Source: CAYHKY01 sp964357355 (GTDB lineage Bacteria; Patescibacteriota; Microgenomatia; UBA10105). Taken from it: a stretch of DNA of 16,840 nt. A program made the translations under genes and the position numbers. The notes beneath the pieces were generated by a model. That model was not told where the DNA came from, searched no databases, and saw only the letters and a program-made list of their open reading frames with translations. This document shows positions 8,136 through 14,124 of the stretch, piece after piece; the first letter of the stretch is position 1, and each line of letters begins with the position of its first letter. The stretch spans positions 1-16,840 of the forward strand of contig CAYHKY010000030.1 in assembly GCA_964357355.1 (NCBI GenBank), given 5' to 3'.

Positions 8136-8816
8136 ATGCCGAGCAAAAATGTTGTAAAGACTTATATCGAAAAGACTTATTATCATATTTACAATCGCGG
8201 GGTTGAAAAAAGGAAAATTTTTCTGGATGATCAGGATTATAAAACTTTCTTAAGTTATCTTAAAACTGCTCTCTTACCTCCTCAATCATTGAGTAGAAAA
8301 TCATTCACCTTGCAGGGTGTAACCTTTAAAGGTATACCTAGACAACCTAAAAATTTCTTCGGTATCATAGATCTCGTGGCATATGTACTCATGCCAAACC
8401 ATTTTCACTTGATGATTCAGCAAAATCATGCAAGGTCAATAAATGAATTTATGCAATCATTGTGTACTCGATATGCTATGTATTTTAATAAAAAATACAA
8501 AAGAATAGGTACCTTATTCCAAAATACTTACAAAGCAGTAATGGTCCAAGAAGAACCATACCTACTACATTTAACCAGATATATCCATCGCAATCCGCTC
8601 AATCACACAAGAAATCTAACCGTTGCCTACTCTTCTTATGCAGAATATCTTGGAAAAAGGCAAACGCCTTGGATCAAACCCCAACTCATCCTCTCGTTCT
8701 TTGATTCTTTAAAACATCCTTTTTTAAATAGCACCAATACTTACAAAAGTTTCGTTGAGGATTATGAAGACGAAAATAACCTTGATGAAGAATTGGAAAA
8801 TTTTACCCTGGAATAA
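8136..8816 (+). CDS. REP-associated tyrosine transposase (Y1_Tnp, IS200-like)
   Basis: A 226-residue single-strand HUH transposase. The HUH motif is H89-F90-H91 in LMPNHFHLMI. The catalytic tyrosine should be Tyr113 or Tyr116 in TRYAMYFNKKYKR, and LFQNTYKAV plus LTRYIHRNPL are family hallmarks. The N-terminal YYHIYNRGVEKRKIF is typical of these enzymes in Patescibacteria. Relatives act on short palindromic REP sequences rather than on full insertion sequences. Here repeat R copies lie 10 bp before the start and 2 bp after the stop, and a third copy is in frame at residues 58-67 (TLQGVTFKGI), in the variable stretch before the HUH strand. All core motifs are intact, so it may be active. No Shine-Dalgarno sequence is visible and the message may be leaderless. 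The C-terminus is acidic. Confidence 0.9.
   Translation: MPSKNVVKTYIEKTYYHIYNRGVEKRKIFLDDQDYKTFLSYLKTALLPPQSLSRKSFTLQGVTFKGIPRQPKNFFGIIDLVAYVLMPNHFHLMIQQNHARSINEFMQSLCTRYAMYFNKKYKRIGTLFQNTYKAVMVQEEPYLLHLTRYIHRNPLNHTRNLTVAYSSYAEYLGKRQTPWIKPQLILSFFDSLKHPFLNSTNTYKSFVEDYEDENNLDEELENFTLE
8307..8336 (+). repeat. Repeat R, copy 2 (type A core), inside the transposase gene
   Basis: This copy is identical to copy 1 over the stretch ACCTTGCAGGGTGTAACC and the following TTTAAAGGTAT. It lies in frame in the transposase coding sequence and encodes TLQGVTFKGI. The same peptide would be encoded by the copy at 15413 in one frame. Confidence 0.85.
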
Positions 8817-8817
8817 A

Positions 8818-8853
8818 TACCTTGCAGTCCGTCAGCTGACGGATTTAAAGGTA
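8818..8853 (+). repeat. Repeat R, copy 3 (type B core), right after the transposase stop
   Basis: TACCTT (8818-8823) and AAGGTA (8848-8853) are perfect inverted ends. The flanks TTGCAG and TTTAAAGG are the same as in type A copies, but the core is a perfect 16-bp palindrome, TCCGTCAGCTGACGGA (8828-8843). It starts two bases after the transposase TAA. Confidence 0.85.
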
Positions 8854-8892
8854 AGAATTATTTAATCTGTCTCATTCCAGATTTCACCTTTA

Positions 8893-8901
8893 TGATATAA
8901 T
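8893..8901 (+). promoter_or_regulatory. Extended -10 promoter for the small-protein operon
   Basis: TGATATAAT is an exact extended -10 (TGN-TATAAT). No good -35 is seen, as is usual with extended -10 promoters. The predicted transcript would begin about position 8908, only a few bases before the ATG at 8911, so the first gene would be nearly leaderless. Confidence 0.5.
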
Positions 8902-8910
8902 CCCCTTGTT

Positions 8911-9132
8911 ATGGCCCATGTACCGCCAAAACTATTAGTCGAACTTGATCCGCCTATCCGGGAAACTCTCGCCTATTTAACCGAGCGGTTGGATACTTCA
9001 GTTGGCGCAGTCCTTTCCGAAGCTCTCGCGATGTTCAAAAACGCTCAGGGGAAAAAGGTTATTTTAAAAGACAAAAATGGCCAACTTGTTGAGTATGATT
9101 ATACGTATAAAGGTCCTGCCAGACGAAAATAA
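8911..9132 (+). CDS. Small ribbon-helix-helix-like protein
   Basis: A 73-residue basic protein. A short strand (KLLVEL, 7-12) is followed by two predicted helices, about 15-27 (IRETLAYLTERLD) and 31-44 (VGAVLSEALAMFKN), the strand-helix-helix plan of CopG/MetJ-type DNA-binding proteins. The tail (KKVILKDKNGQLVEYDY) may form a beta hairpin. The start follows an extended -10 promoter and is consistent with a leaderless mRNA. It is the first gene of a tight plus-strand run, two bases before the next gene, so it could regulate the operon, but no operator was identified. The fold assignment rests on pattern only; a non-DNA-binding small protein remains possible. Confidence 0.6.
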   Translation: MAHVPPKLLVELDPPIRETLAYLTERLDTSVGAVLSEALAMFKNAQGKKVILKDKNGQLVEYDYTYKGPARRK

Positions 9133-9134
9133 TA

Positions 9135-9524
9135 ATGCCGGATGATGATTTTGAACTGGACACACCTCCCTCTCCAGTTACCACTGATATAAAAACTGAA
9201 ATAATGCCCGAAGAAGAAACGGTCAGCGTAGGTAAAACTATGCTGTCTGAATCTCTGGGTGAAAACCAATCGCAAGACCGGCAATCAATACCTATCTCCC
9301 AGGAAGCCACGCGCGCCAAAATCGCCTGGGGTTTTACGCAAATCTTCCTACTGATTGTCATAATTGCATTGATATTACCTACAATCATCAGCATCGCTTT
9401 CCCCGAAGTAATTGAGAACCCCATCACTACCAGTAAAGAACTCATCACGCTGGTAGCTTCGGTTCTTGCCGGCCCGTTTGGGTTTATCGTCGGGTTTTAT
9501 TTTAAAGAACGCGAAAACGTATAA
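9135..9524 (+). CDS. Two-TM protein of unknown function, acidic N-terminus
   Basis: A 129-residue protein not matched to a family. Residues 1-60 are acidic, rich in Pro, Ser and Thr, and probably disordered. Two hydrophobic helices follow, about 65-90 (IAWGFTQIFLLIVIIALILP) and 102-123 (ELITLVASVLAGPFGFIVGF), then a short charged end KERENV. Gly and small residues in the second helix could allow helix packing. It starts two bases after the previous stop and precedes a peptidoglycan amidase by 25 bp. A two-helix membrane protein beside an amidase is reminiscent of a holin with an endolysin, but the long acidic N-terminus is not diagnostic and no phage genes are near. I infer only a membrane role connected to the amidase. 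Confidence 0.6.
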   Translation: MPDDDFELDTPPSPVTTDIKTEIMPEEETVSVGKTMLSESLGENQSQDRQSIPISQEATRAKIAWGFTQIFLLIVIIALILPTIISIAFPEVIENPITTSKELITLVASVLAGPFGFIVGFYFKERENV

Positions 9525-9549
9525 GCGGGCAAAAACTAAATAACGAAAA

Positions 9550-10347
9550 ATGGGAAACTTCGCCTTTAACGTCCCTAGCCTTGGGACAAAATTTATCGAT
9601 TACCGCAATCAAATCTTGGGTGATTCATTCAACTGGAGTTTTGCCAGACCTCTTTCCCAAGTCCAATATTTAACCATCCACCATGCAGCCGGTCCTGATA
9701 CTCAAACTCCCGATAGTATCGCCGCGTTCCATGTCAACACCAACGGTTGGGGCGGTATCGGCTATCATTTTGTCATAGCCAAAGATGGCCGCGTTTACTA
9801 TGTGGGAGATCTGACTACCGGACGGGCCAATGTCGCCAACTTGAACCATCTGGTTATCGGTATTTGCCTTATCGGCTCATTTATTGATGGCATTGAACCT
9901 CCCCAAACCCAACTGGTTTCCACACATGAACTATGTGCCCAACTTCTTTTCCGGACACCGGAGTTATCCAATACTGACGGTTGGGAAGACGTTGTCGGGC
10001 ACAAAGACTTGGGATCAACACGTTGCCCTGGTGACACCTGGTCCAATTGGAGACAAAAACTCGTTACTGCAGGATTACCAACTGATAATACAGGACGTGT
10101 GGCTGATATCACCCAACTCTATCAAATTGTTCTCGGTCGGGATCCGGATGCAGGAGGTCTTAACCAATACGTCCAAAGCAGTTTAACTATTGAAGCTATC
10201 CGCAAGGAAATGACAGAATCGATGGAACACCGGACGCTCGTCAATAAAGCCAACAATTTCCGTACAGCACGCACACTGGTTGAAGAAGCCCTCACCCGCC
10301 TGTCCGATGCCAAAGGAAAACTTGAAGAAGTGACACGCCTGGGATAA
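9550..10347 (+). CDS. Zinc N-acetylmuramoyl-L-alanine amidase (amidase_2/PGRP type) with DUF4214-like C-terminus
   Basis: A 265-residue protein. Residues 38-170 form the amidase_2 domain: LTIHHAAG with His44 as first zinc ligand, GYHFVI with Tyr72, VVGHKDL with His151, and TRCPGD with Cys159, matching the His/His/Cys zinc site of T7 lysozyme-like and PGRP amidases. The residue two before the cysteine is Thr157, an accepted variant of the usual Lys. Such enzymes cut the amide bond between muramic acid and the stem peptide. Residues 187-232 (ITQLYQIVLGRDPDAGGLNQ onward) resemble DUF4214, a module common in secreted envelope proteins, and 235-262 looks helical. No signal peptide is visible, so export might depend on the upstream two-TM protein or another route. 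It shares the operon with the ribbon-helix-helix-like gene and precedes the dehydrogenase gene by 13 bp. Confidence 0.85.
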   Translation: MGNFAFNVPSLGTKFIDYRNQILGDSFNWSFARPLSQVQYLTIHHAAGPDTQTPDSIAAFHVNTNGWGGIGYHFVIAKDGRVYYVGDLTTGRANVANLNHLVIGICLIGSFIDGIEPPQTQLVSTHELCAQLLFRTPELSNTDGWEDVVGHKDLGSTRCPGDTWSNWRQKLVTAGLPTDNTGRVADITQLYQIVLGRDPDAGGLNQYVQSSLTIEAIRKEMTESMEHRTLVNKANNFRTARTLVEEALTRLSDAKGKLEEVTRLG

Positions 10348-10360
10348 AATTAATTATTCC

Positions 10361-11572
10361 ATGCGAAAATATTTTGTTTTAGTTTCCCTAATTCTTATCT
10401 TAACCATCGCCTATCCGGTGACTACATCTGTTAAAAATAAACTTAACCTTGTCTCCACCCCACAACCCAATTCCATCTTTCCATCTCCTGACCAACTTCC
10501 ACTTCAAACACCCACCGGTCCGCCGCCTGCGATCCCCTTCCAACTGCCTCAAGGGTATAGGATCGGGGTTTTTGCTAAAAACTTAGGCTCACCGCGCGAC
10601 CTTGAATTTTCTCCCTTGGGGACTCTTTTGGTTTCACTTCCTGATGAAGGCAAGATCGTAGCCTTACCTGACAAAAATAATGACGGGGTAGCTGATAGCG
10701 TCAAAGTAATACTTAGCAATTTAAACCGCCCGCATGGCCTCGCTTTTTACAACAACCTCTTGTTTGTCGCTGAACTTAACCGTGTCGTACGTTATACCTG
10801 GGAAGAAGGTGAACTTTCAGCCACCCCAAACCGGGAACTTTTTACCCTGCCTTATAACGGCGGCCACAATACCAGGTCACTTATATTCAACAAACAGGGA
10901 CAACTGTTTGTGAGTTTGGGTTCATCCTGCAATGTTTGTAATGAAAATCATGATTGGCTGGCAGGAGTCATCGTTTCCGACATGTACGGCAACAATCCCC
11001 ATGTCTTTGCTCGGGGCCTCAGAAACAGCGTCTTTTTGACGGTTAACCCGGAAACAGATGAACTCTGGGCCGGCGACATGGGAAGAGATAGGATAGGCGA
11101 TGATATCCCGCGTGAGGAAATAAATATTATCCGTGACGGCGATAACTATGGCTGGCCGGTGTGTTACGGGCAATAAATCCATGACACCGATTTTGACAAA
11201 AACCAATATATCCGCGATCCCTGCAGTGATACCCGGGCGCCAATTTACGAGTTTCAAGCTCATTCGGCACCTTTAGGACTCGCGTTTATCAACTCTCCCC
11301 AATTTCCGTCCGACTGGCAGGGGGATTTGCTCGTTTCCTACCATGGCTCATGGAACCGCAGCCAACCGACCGGATATAAGGTAGTGCGGATGACGGTTAA
11401 AGACAATACAATTGCCGGTACCGAAGATTTTTTAACCGGATTTTTGCCGGCAAATGTCAATAACGGCCCAGATAATTCTCTTGGCCGCCCCGTCGATGTT
11501 ATTTTTGACAAAGACGGCAGTCTTTACGTTTCAGATGATAAAGCCGGTGCAGTGTACAAAGTCATTAAATAA
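10361..11572 (+). pseudogene. Sugar/sorbosone dehydrogenase-like beta-propeller protein, interrupted by one in-frame UAA
   Basis: The frame codes for 271 residues, then has TAA at 11174-11176, and continues in the same frame for 131 more codons to TAA at 11570-11572. Both parts belong to one PQQ-dependent glucose/sorbosone dehydrogenase-like propeller. Before the stop are a signal anchor (4-20), a Pro-rich linker, RPHGLAF with candidate base His125, GGHNTR (167-172), ARGLRN (217-222), GDMGRDRIGDDIPREEIN (237-254) and NYGWP (262-266). After it come IHDTDFDKN, APLGLAF and SYHGSWNRS. The stop replaces a codon just after CYGQ, where Lys or another residue is usual; a single A-to-T change (AAA to TAA) would explain it. 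The rest of the frame is undamaged, so the change is recent, a sequencing error, or read through. The start is the Met preceding the signal anchor. It is the last gene of the operon. Confidence 0.8.
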
Positions 11573-11588
11573 CCGATAGGCCATCAGA

Positions 11589-11620
11589 ACTTGCAGTCCG
11601 TCAGCTGACGGATTTAAAGG
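11589..11620 (+). repeat. Repeat R, copy 4 (type B core)
   Basis: The core is the same perfect palindrome TCCGTCAGCTGACGGA (11597-11612) as in copy 3, between TTGCAG and TTTAAAGG. The left end reads AACTT instead of ACCTT, so the outer inverted ends are slightly degraded. It begins 17 bp after the final stop of the dehydrogenase gene. The following GATCAAACT (11624-11632) is shared with copy 5. Confidence 0.8.
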
Positions 11621-11633
11621 CAGGATCAAACTG

Positions 11634-11727
11634 TATATCCCTCTTATGCTGGTTTGCAAGCCTGTTAGGTTGCAATAGCAGCTTAGAGGGGTATATGGCC
11701 GGAACAAATTCAAGTATGTAGGCTATA
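11634..11727 (+). repeat. Long double hairpin (element H), candidate structured RNA
   Basis: Hairpin 1: TATATCCCTCT (11634-11644) pairs with AGAGGGGTATA (11685-11695) over 11 bp with one G-U; inward are TGCT/AGCA (11647-11650, 11677-11680), TTGCAA/TTGCAA (11654-11659, 11670-11675) and CCT/AGG closing a GTT loop. Hairpin 2: TATGGCC (11694-11700) pairs with GGCTATA (11721-11727), again with one G-U. Both wobble pairs are valid only if the plus strand is transcribed. The right part recurs at 1-56. No T-tract follows, so it is not a standard terminator. Confidence 0.6.
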
Positions 11728-11788
11728 TCAGGGAAATTTTATCAAGTTCTATCAACCCAGTTTCGACACGTCTCAGCTTATCTTCCTC

Positions 11789-11818
11789 TTGACACGCGGA
11801 TAACCGAACTCTTATAGT
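11789..11818 (+). promoter_or_regulatory. Sigma70-type promoter of the nucleotide-sugar operon
   Basis: TTGACA (11789-11794) is a perfect -35 and TATAGT (11813-11818) a five-of-six -10, with an 18-bp spacer. Transcription would start near 11825, giving a leader of about 125 nt before the ATG at 11951. It is the best-looking promoter in the window. Confidence 0.65.
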
Positions 11819-11950
11819 CAACTTACTTAAAATATTGAGACCATATCGTATGGCTATATACTGATCCAATTTAAATCAGGATACAGTAAGTAAAGTATAA
11901 AATACTAGTAAATTCACGGTGCTGCCAAAACTTCTGCTCCTCATATATTC

Positions 11951-13183
11951 ATGAATCAAGAGTCGATGTTAAGTCAGCTCATAACTAATAAGAAGGCCGT
12001 CGTGGGAATAGTGGGTGTGGGTTATGTCGGTACAAATGTAGCAACTGCCGCGGCACGTGCCGGTTTTACGACTTTGGGATTTGACATTGATCCTCATAAA
12101 ATTAAGTCGCTAAATTCTCTTGCCTTGACCGGACTTACCGCAACTTCAAAATTAAGTAAACTTACCCAATGCGACATCATTTGTATTTGTGTTCCTACTC
12201 CATTAGATAAAGATCGTCATCCTGATTTATCAATTCTGAAAACAGCCTGTTCAGATGTTGCCAAATACATGCACACAGGTACTTTGGTTGTTTTAGAAAG
12301 CTCAGTCACTCCCGGTACTACCCGTACAAAAGTAGCACCGCTACTTGAAACATCCCGACTTGCAATCGGGAAGGATTTTTTCCTCGCCTTCTCCCCCGAA
12401 AGAGTTAATCCCGGCCAAAGCATCAACATCTCCTCCATACCCAAAATCGTTTCCGGTTATGATACGGTTTCCGCCCGCCTGGCAACTGTATTTTATAAAA
12501 AAATAGTTAATAAGGTTGTTCCCGTTTCATCTTTGGAAACCGCAGAACTCACCAAGGTTCTGGAAAATACTTTTAGACTGGTAAATATTTCTCTGATCAA
12601 TGAAATGGCAGATTATGCCAGGTTTTTCGGAATAAACATCTGGGAAGTTATAGAAGCTGCAGGGACAAAACCATTTGGATTTCTACCCCATTTTCCTGGT
12701 CCCGGTGCAGGCGGGTATTGTATCCCGGTGTTACCCGAGTATTTACTTGAAAGTGCCCGCGGTTTGGAAGTTTCTCTACCAACCATCGAGCAAGCAATAA
12801 CTACCAATTCCAGTCAGCCGGGCAAAATCGCATTAATGGTCAATGACCTTCTCCAAGGAAAAAAAGGTGCTAAAATTTTACTCATTGGTATAAGCTATAA
12901 AAAAAACGTCCCCGATATCCGGGAATCCATGTCAATCAAAGTTCTTGAGGAACTTTTGAAATACGATTACCGGGTTAATTATCACGATCCGCTGGTTCCT
13001 AAATACAAAAACTTAAACAGCCGTCCTCTGACATTATCCGAAATCAAATTCCATGACATTTTGGTAATATTGACTGCCCATCGGGAAATTGATTATAAAA
13101 TGATCGCCAAAGCAGGTATAATGGTGTTTGATACGGTCAACGCGCTCAAAAAATATCACGGAAAACAGATACACAGACTATAA
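11951..13183 (+). CDS. Nucleotide-sugar 6-dehydrogenase (UDP-glucose/UDP-N-acetylhexosamine dehydrogenase family)
   Basis: A 410-residue cytosolic enzyme that would oxidise a UDP-hexose twice with NAD to the UDP-uronate. The N-terminal Rossmann motif is GIVGVGYVG (19-27); CVPTPLDKD (80-88), ESSVTPGTT (116-124), FSPERVNPG (147-155) and ENTFRLVNISLINE (205-218) are standard. The catalytic residue is Cys257 in GPGAGGYCIPVLPEYL, and ISYKKNVPDIRES (314-326) marks the C-terminal UDP-binding domain. The GG-x-CIPV pattern is closer to the WbpA/WecC type (usually GGHCIPVDP) than to UDP-glucose dehydrogenase, and here His and Asp of that motif are Tyr and Leu, so the substrate cannot be decided. The next gene uses UDP-glucuronate in its best-known relatives, which favours UDP-glucose as substrate. 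It is first in a three-gene operon behind a good promoter; no Shine-Dalgarno sequence is seen. Confidence 0.88.
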   Translation: MNQESMLSQLITNKKAVVGIVGVGYVGTNVATAAARAGFTTLGFDIDPHKIKSLNSLALTGLTATSKLSKLTQCDIICICVPTPLDKDRHPDLSILKTACSDVAKYMHTGTLVVLESSVTPGTTRTKVAPLLETSRLAIGKDFFLAFSPERVNPGQSINISSIPKIVSGYDTVSARLATVFYKKIVNKVVPVSSLETAELTKVLENTFRLVNISLINEMADYARFFGINIWEVIEAAGTKPFGFLPHFPGPGAGGYCIPVLPEYLLESARGLEVSLPTIEQAITTNSSQPGKIALMVNDLLQGKKGAKILLIGISYKKNVPDIRESMSIKVLEELLKYDYRVNYHDPLVPKYKNLNSRPLTLSEIKFHDILVILTAHREIDYKMIAKAGIMVFDTVNALKKYHGKQIHRL

Positions 13184-13188
13184 TTGAT

Positions 13189-14124
13189 ATGAACATCCTC
13201 ATCACCGGCCTTGCCGGATTTATAGGATCAAATTTGGCACGTGAACTTTTAAATAAGGGACATACGGTTATCGGAGTAGACAATCTGCGCACAAGCGACG
13301 GTAGCAACCTCAAAGAACTCAAAAAGTATAATAATTTTAAGTTTATTAAACATGACATCACCATACCCTTTCCCAAAAAACTTACAACTTACAACTTAAA
13401 ACTTACAACCATCTTCCATCTTGCCTGTCCTACAGGCGTCCCCAATTTAGTTCCGCTTGCCGAAGAGATGTTAAAGACTTCATCGATTGGAACAACAAAT
13501 GTGCTCGAATTAGCAAAAAAAACCGGTGCAAAGCTTCTTTTTACCAGCTCATCAGAAGTATACGGTGACCCCTTATTGTCACCGCAAACCGAAGAATATA
13601 CCGGCAACGTCAATCCCACAGGCATTAGAAGTCCGTATGAAGAAGGCAAGCGTTTTGCCGAAAGTTTGGTCATGATGTACGTACGAAAATATAAAACTAA
13701 AGCGGTCATTGTGCGTGTATTCAACACGTACGGACCCGGAGCAGACAAGGACGAAACCCGGGTCATTCCCCGCTTTTTGCGCCTCGCGCTTTCCGGTAAG
13801 CCTTTATCAGTTCAGGGATCAGGTAACCAGGTGCGCACGTTTTGCTACATAGATGATCTGGTAACCGGACTGATTACAGTTATGAAAAAAGGCAAAGTAG
13901 GCAGGATTTATAATTTGGGAAGCGACAGGGAAACTACTATTTTAGATGCAGCCAAGCTTATCATCAAACTTACCGGTAGTAAAAGTAAAATTATTTTCAC
14001 TCCGCGTCCCGCACACGACCACCAACGCCGCCAACCCTCAATTGAAAAAATAAGGCAGTTGGGATGGGAACCATTTACCACTCTTTCCCAAGGCGTCAAA
14101 CAGACTTTACAGTCATTAAAATGA
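13189..14124 (+). CDS. UDP-glucuronate decarboxylase-like SDR epimerase/dehydratase
   Basis: A 311-residue extended short-chain dehydrogenase. The NAD motif is GLAGFIG (7-13). The catalytic set is Ser/Thr 120-122, Tyr150 and Lys154 (YEEGK). SEVYGDP (122-128), GNVNPTGIRSPYEEGKR (139-155), FNTYGP (178-183) and VRTFCYIDD (215-223) closely follow UDP-xylose synthases, which convert UDP-glucuronate to UDP-xylose via a 4-keto intermediate. HLACP (77-81) is also typical of that group. It starts five bases after the dehydrogenase stop, and its own stop overlaps the start of the glycosyltransferase gene (ATGA), so the three are co-translated. A short repetitive stretch at residues 64-73 is unlike relatives. 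A related 4-epimerase or UDP-apiose-type activity cannot be excluded. Confidence 0.85.
   Translation: MNILITGLAGFIGSNLARELLNKGHTVIGVDNLRTSDGSNLKELKKYNNFKFIKHDITIPFPKKLTTYNLKLTTIFHLACPTGVPNLVPLAEEMLKTSSIGTTNVLELAKKTGAKLLFTSSSEVYGDPLLSPQTEEYTGNVNPTGIRSPYEEGKRFAESLVMMYVRKYKTKAVIVRVFNTYGPGADKDETRVIPRFLRLALSGKPLSVQGSGNQVRTFCYIDDLVTGLITVMKKGKVGRIYNLGSDRETTILDAAKLIIKLTGSKSKIIFTPRPAHDHQRRQPSIEKIRQLGWEPFTTLSQGVKQTLQSLK
13380..13409 (+). repeat. ACTTACAAC micro-repeat inside the decarboxylase-like gene
   Basis: ACTTACAAC occurs at 13380-13388, 13387-13395 and 13401-13409, the first two overlapping with a 7-bp period. It encodes KLTTYNLKLTT before the conserved IFHLAC strand and keeps the frame. Confidence 0.55.

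Larger units (their letters stand above)
11573..11950 (+). other. 378-bp intergenic region with repeats and a promoter
   Basis: No gene is visible. From left to right it contains repeat R copy 4, a long double hairpin related to the element at position 1, a run of unremarkable sequence, and a promoter about 130 bp before the dehydrogenase gene. The leader of about 125 nt after the predicted start of transcription shows no riboswitch that I recognise. Confidence 0.6.

Noticed and set aside
8096..8853. CRISPR array
   Set aside because: Only a few copies of the repeat, with irregular spacing, one within a gene, and no cas genes.
9059..9448. 129-codon minus-strand frame
   Set aside because: It overlaps two co-directional plus-strand genes that fit an operon; no recognisable features.
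11174..11176. Alternative genetic code with reassigned stop
   Set aside because: UAA ends several intact genes here, and UGA is also used as a normal stop, so a code change is not supported.
11634..11695. Intrinsic terminator for the dehydrogenase operon
   Set aside because: The hairpin is long, has internal loops and is not followed by a T-tract.
14064..14120. Upstream start for the right-hand glycosyltransferase
   Set aside because: It would place 19 extra non-conserved residues wholly inside the preceding gene; the ATGA overlap at 14121 is a much more usual arrangement.
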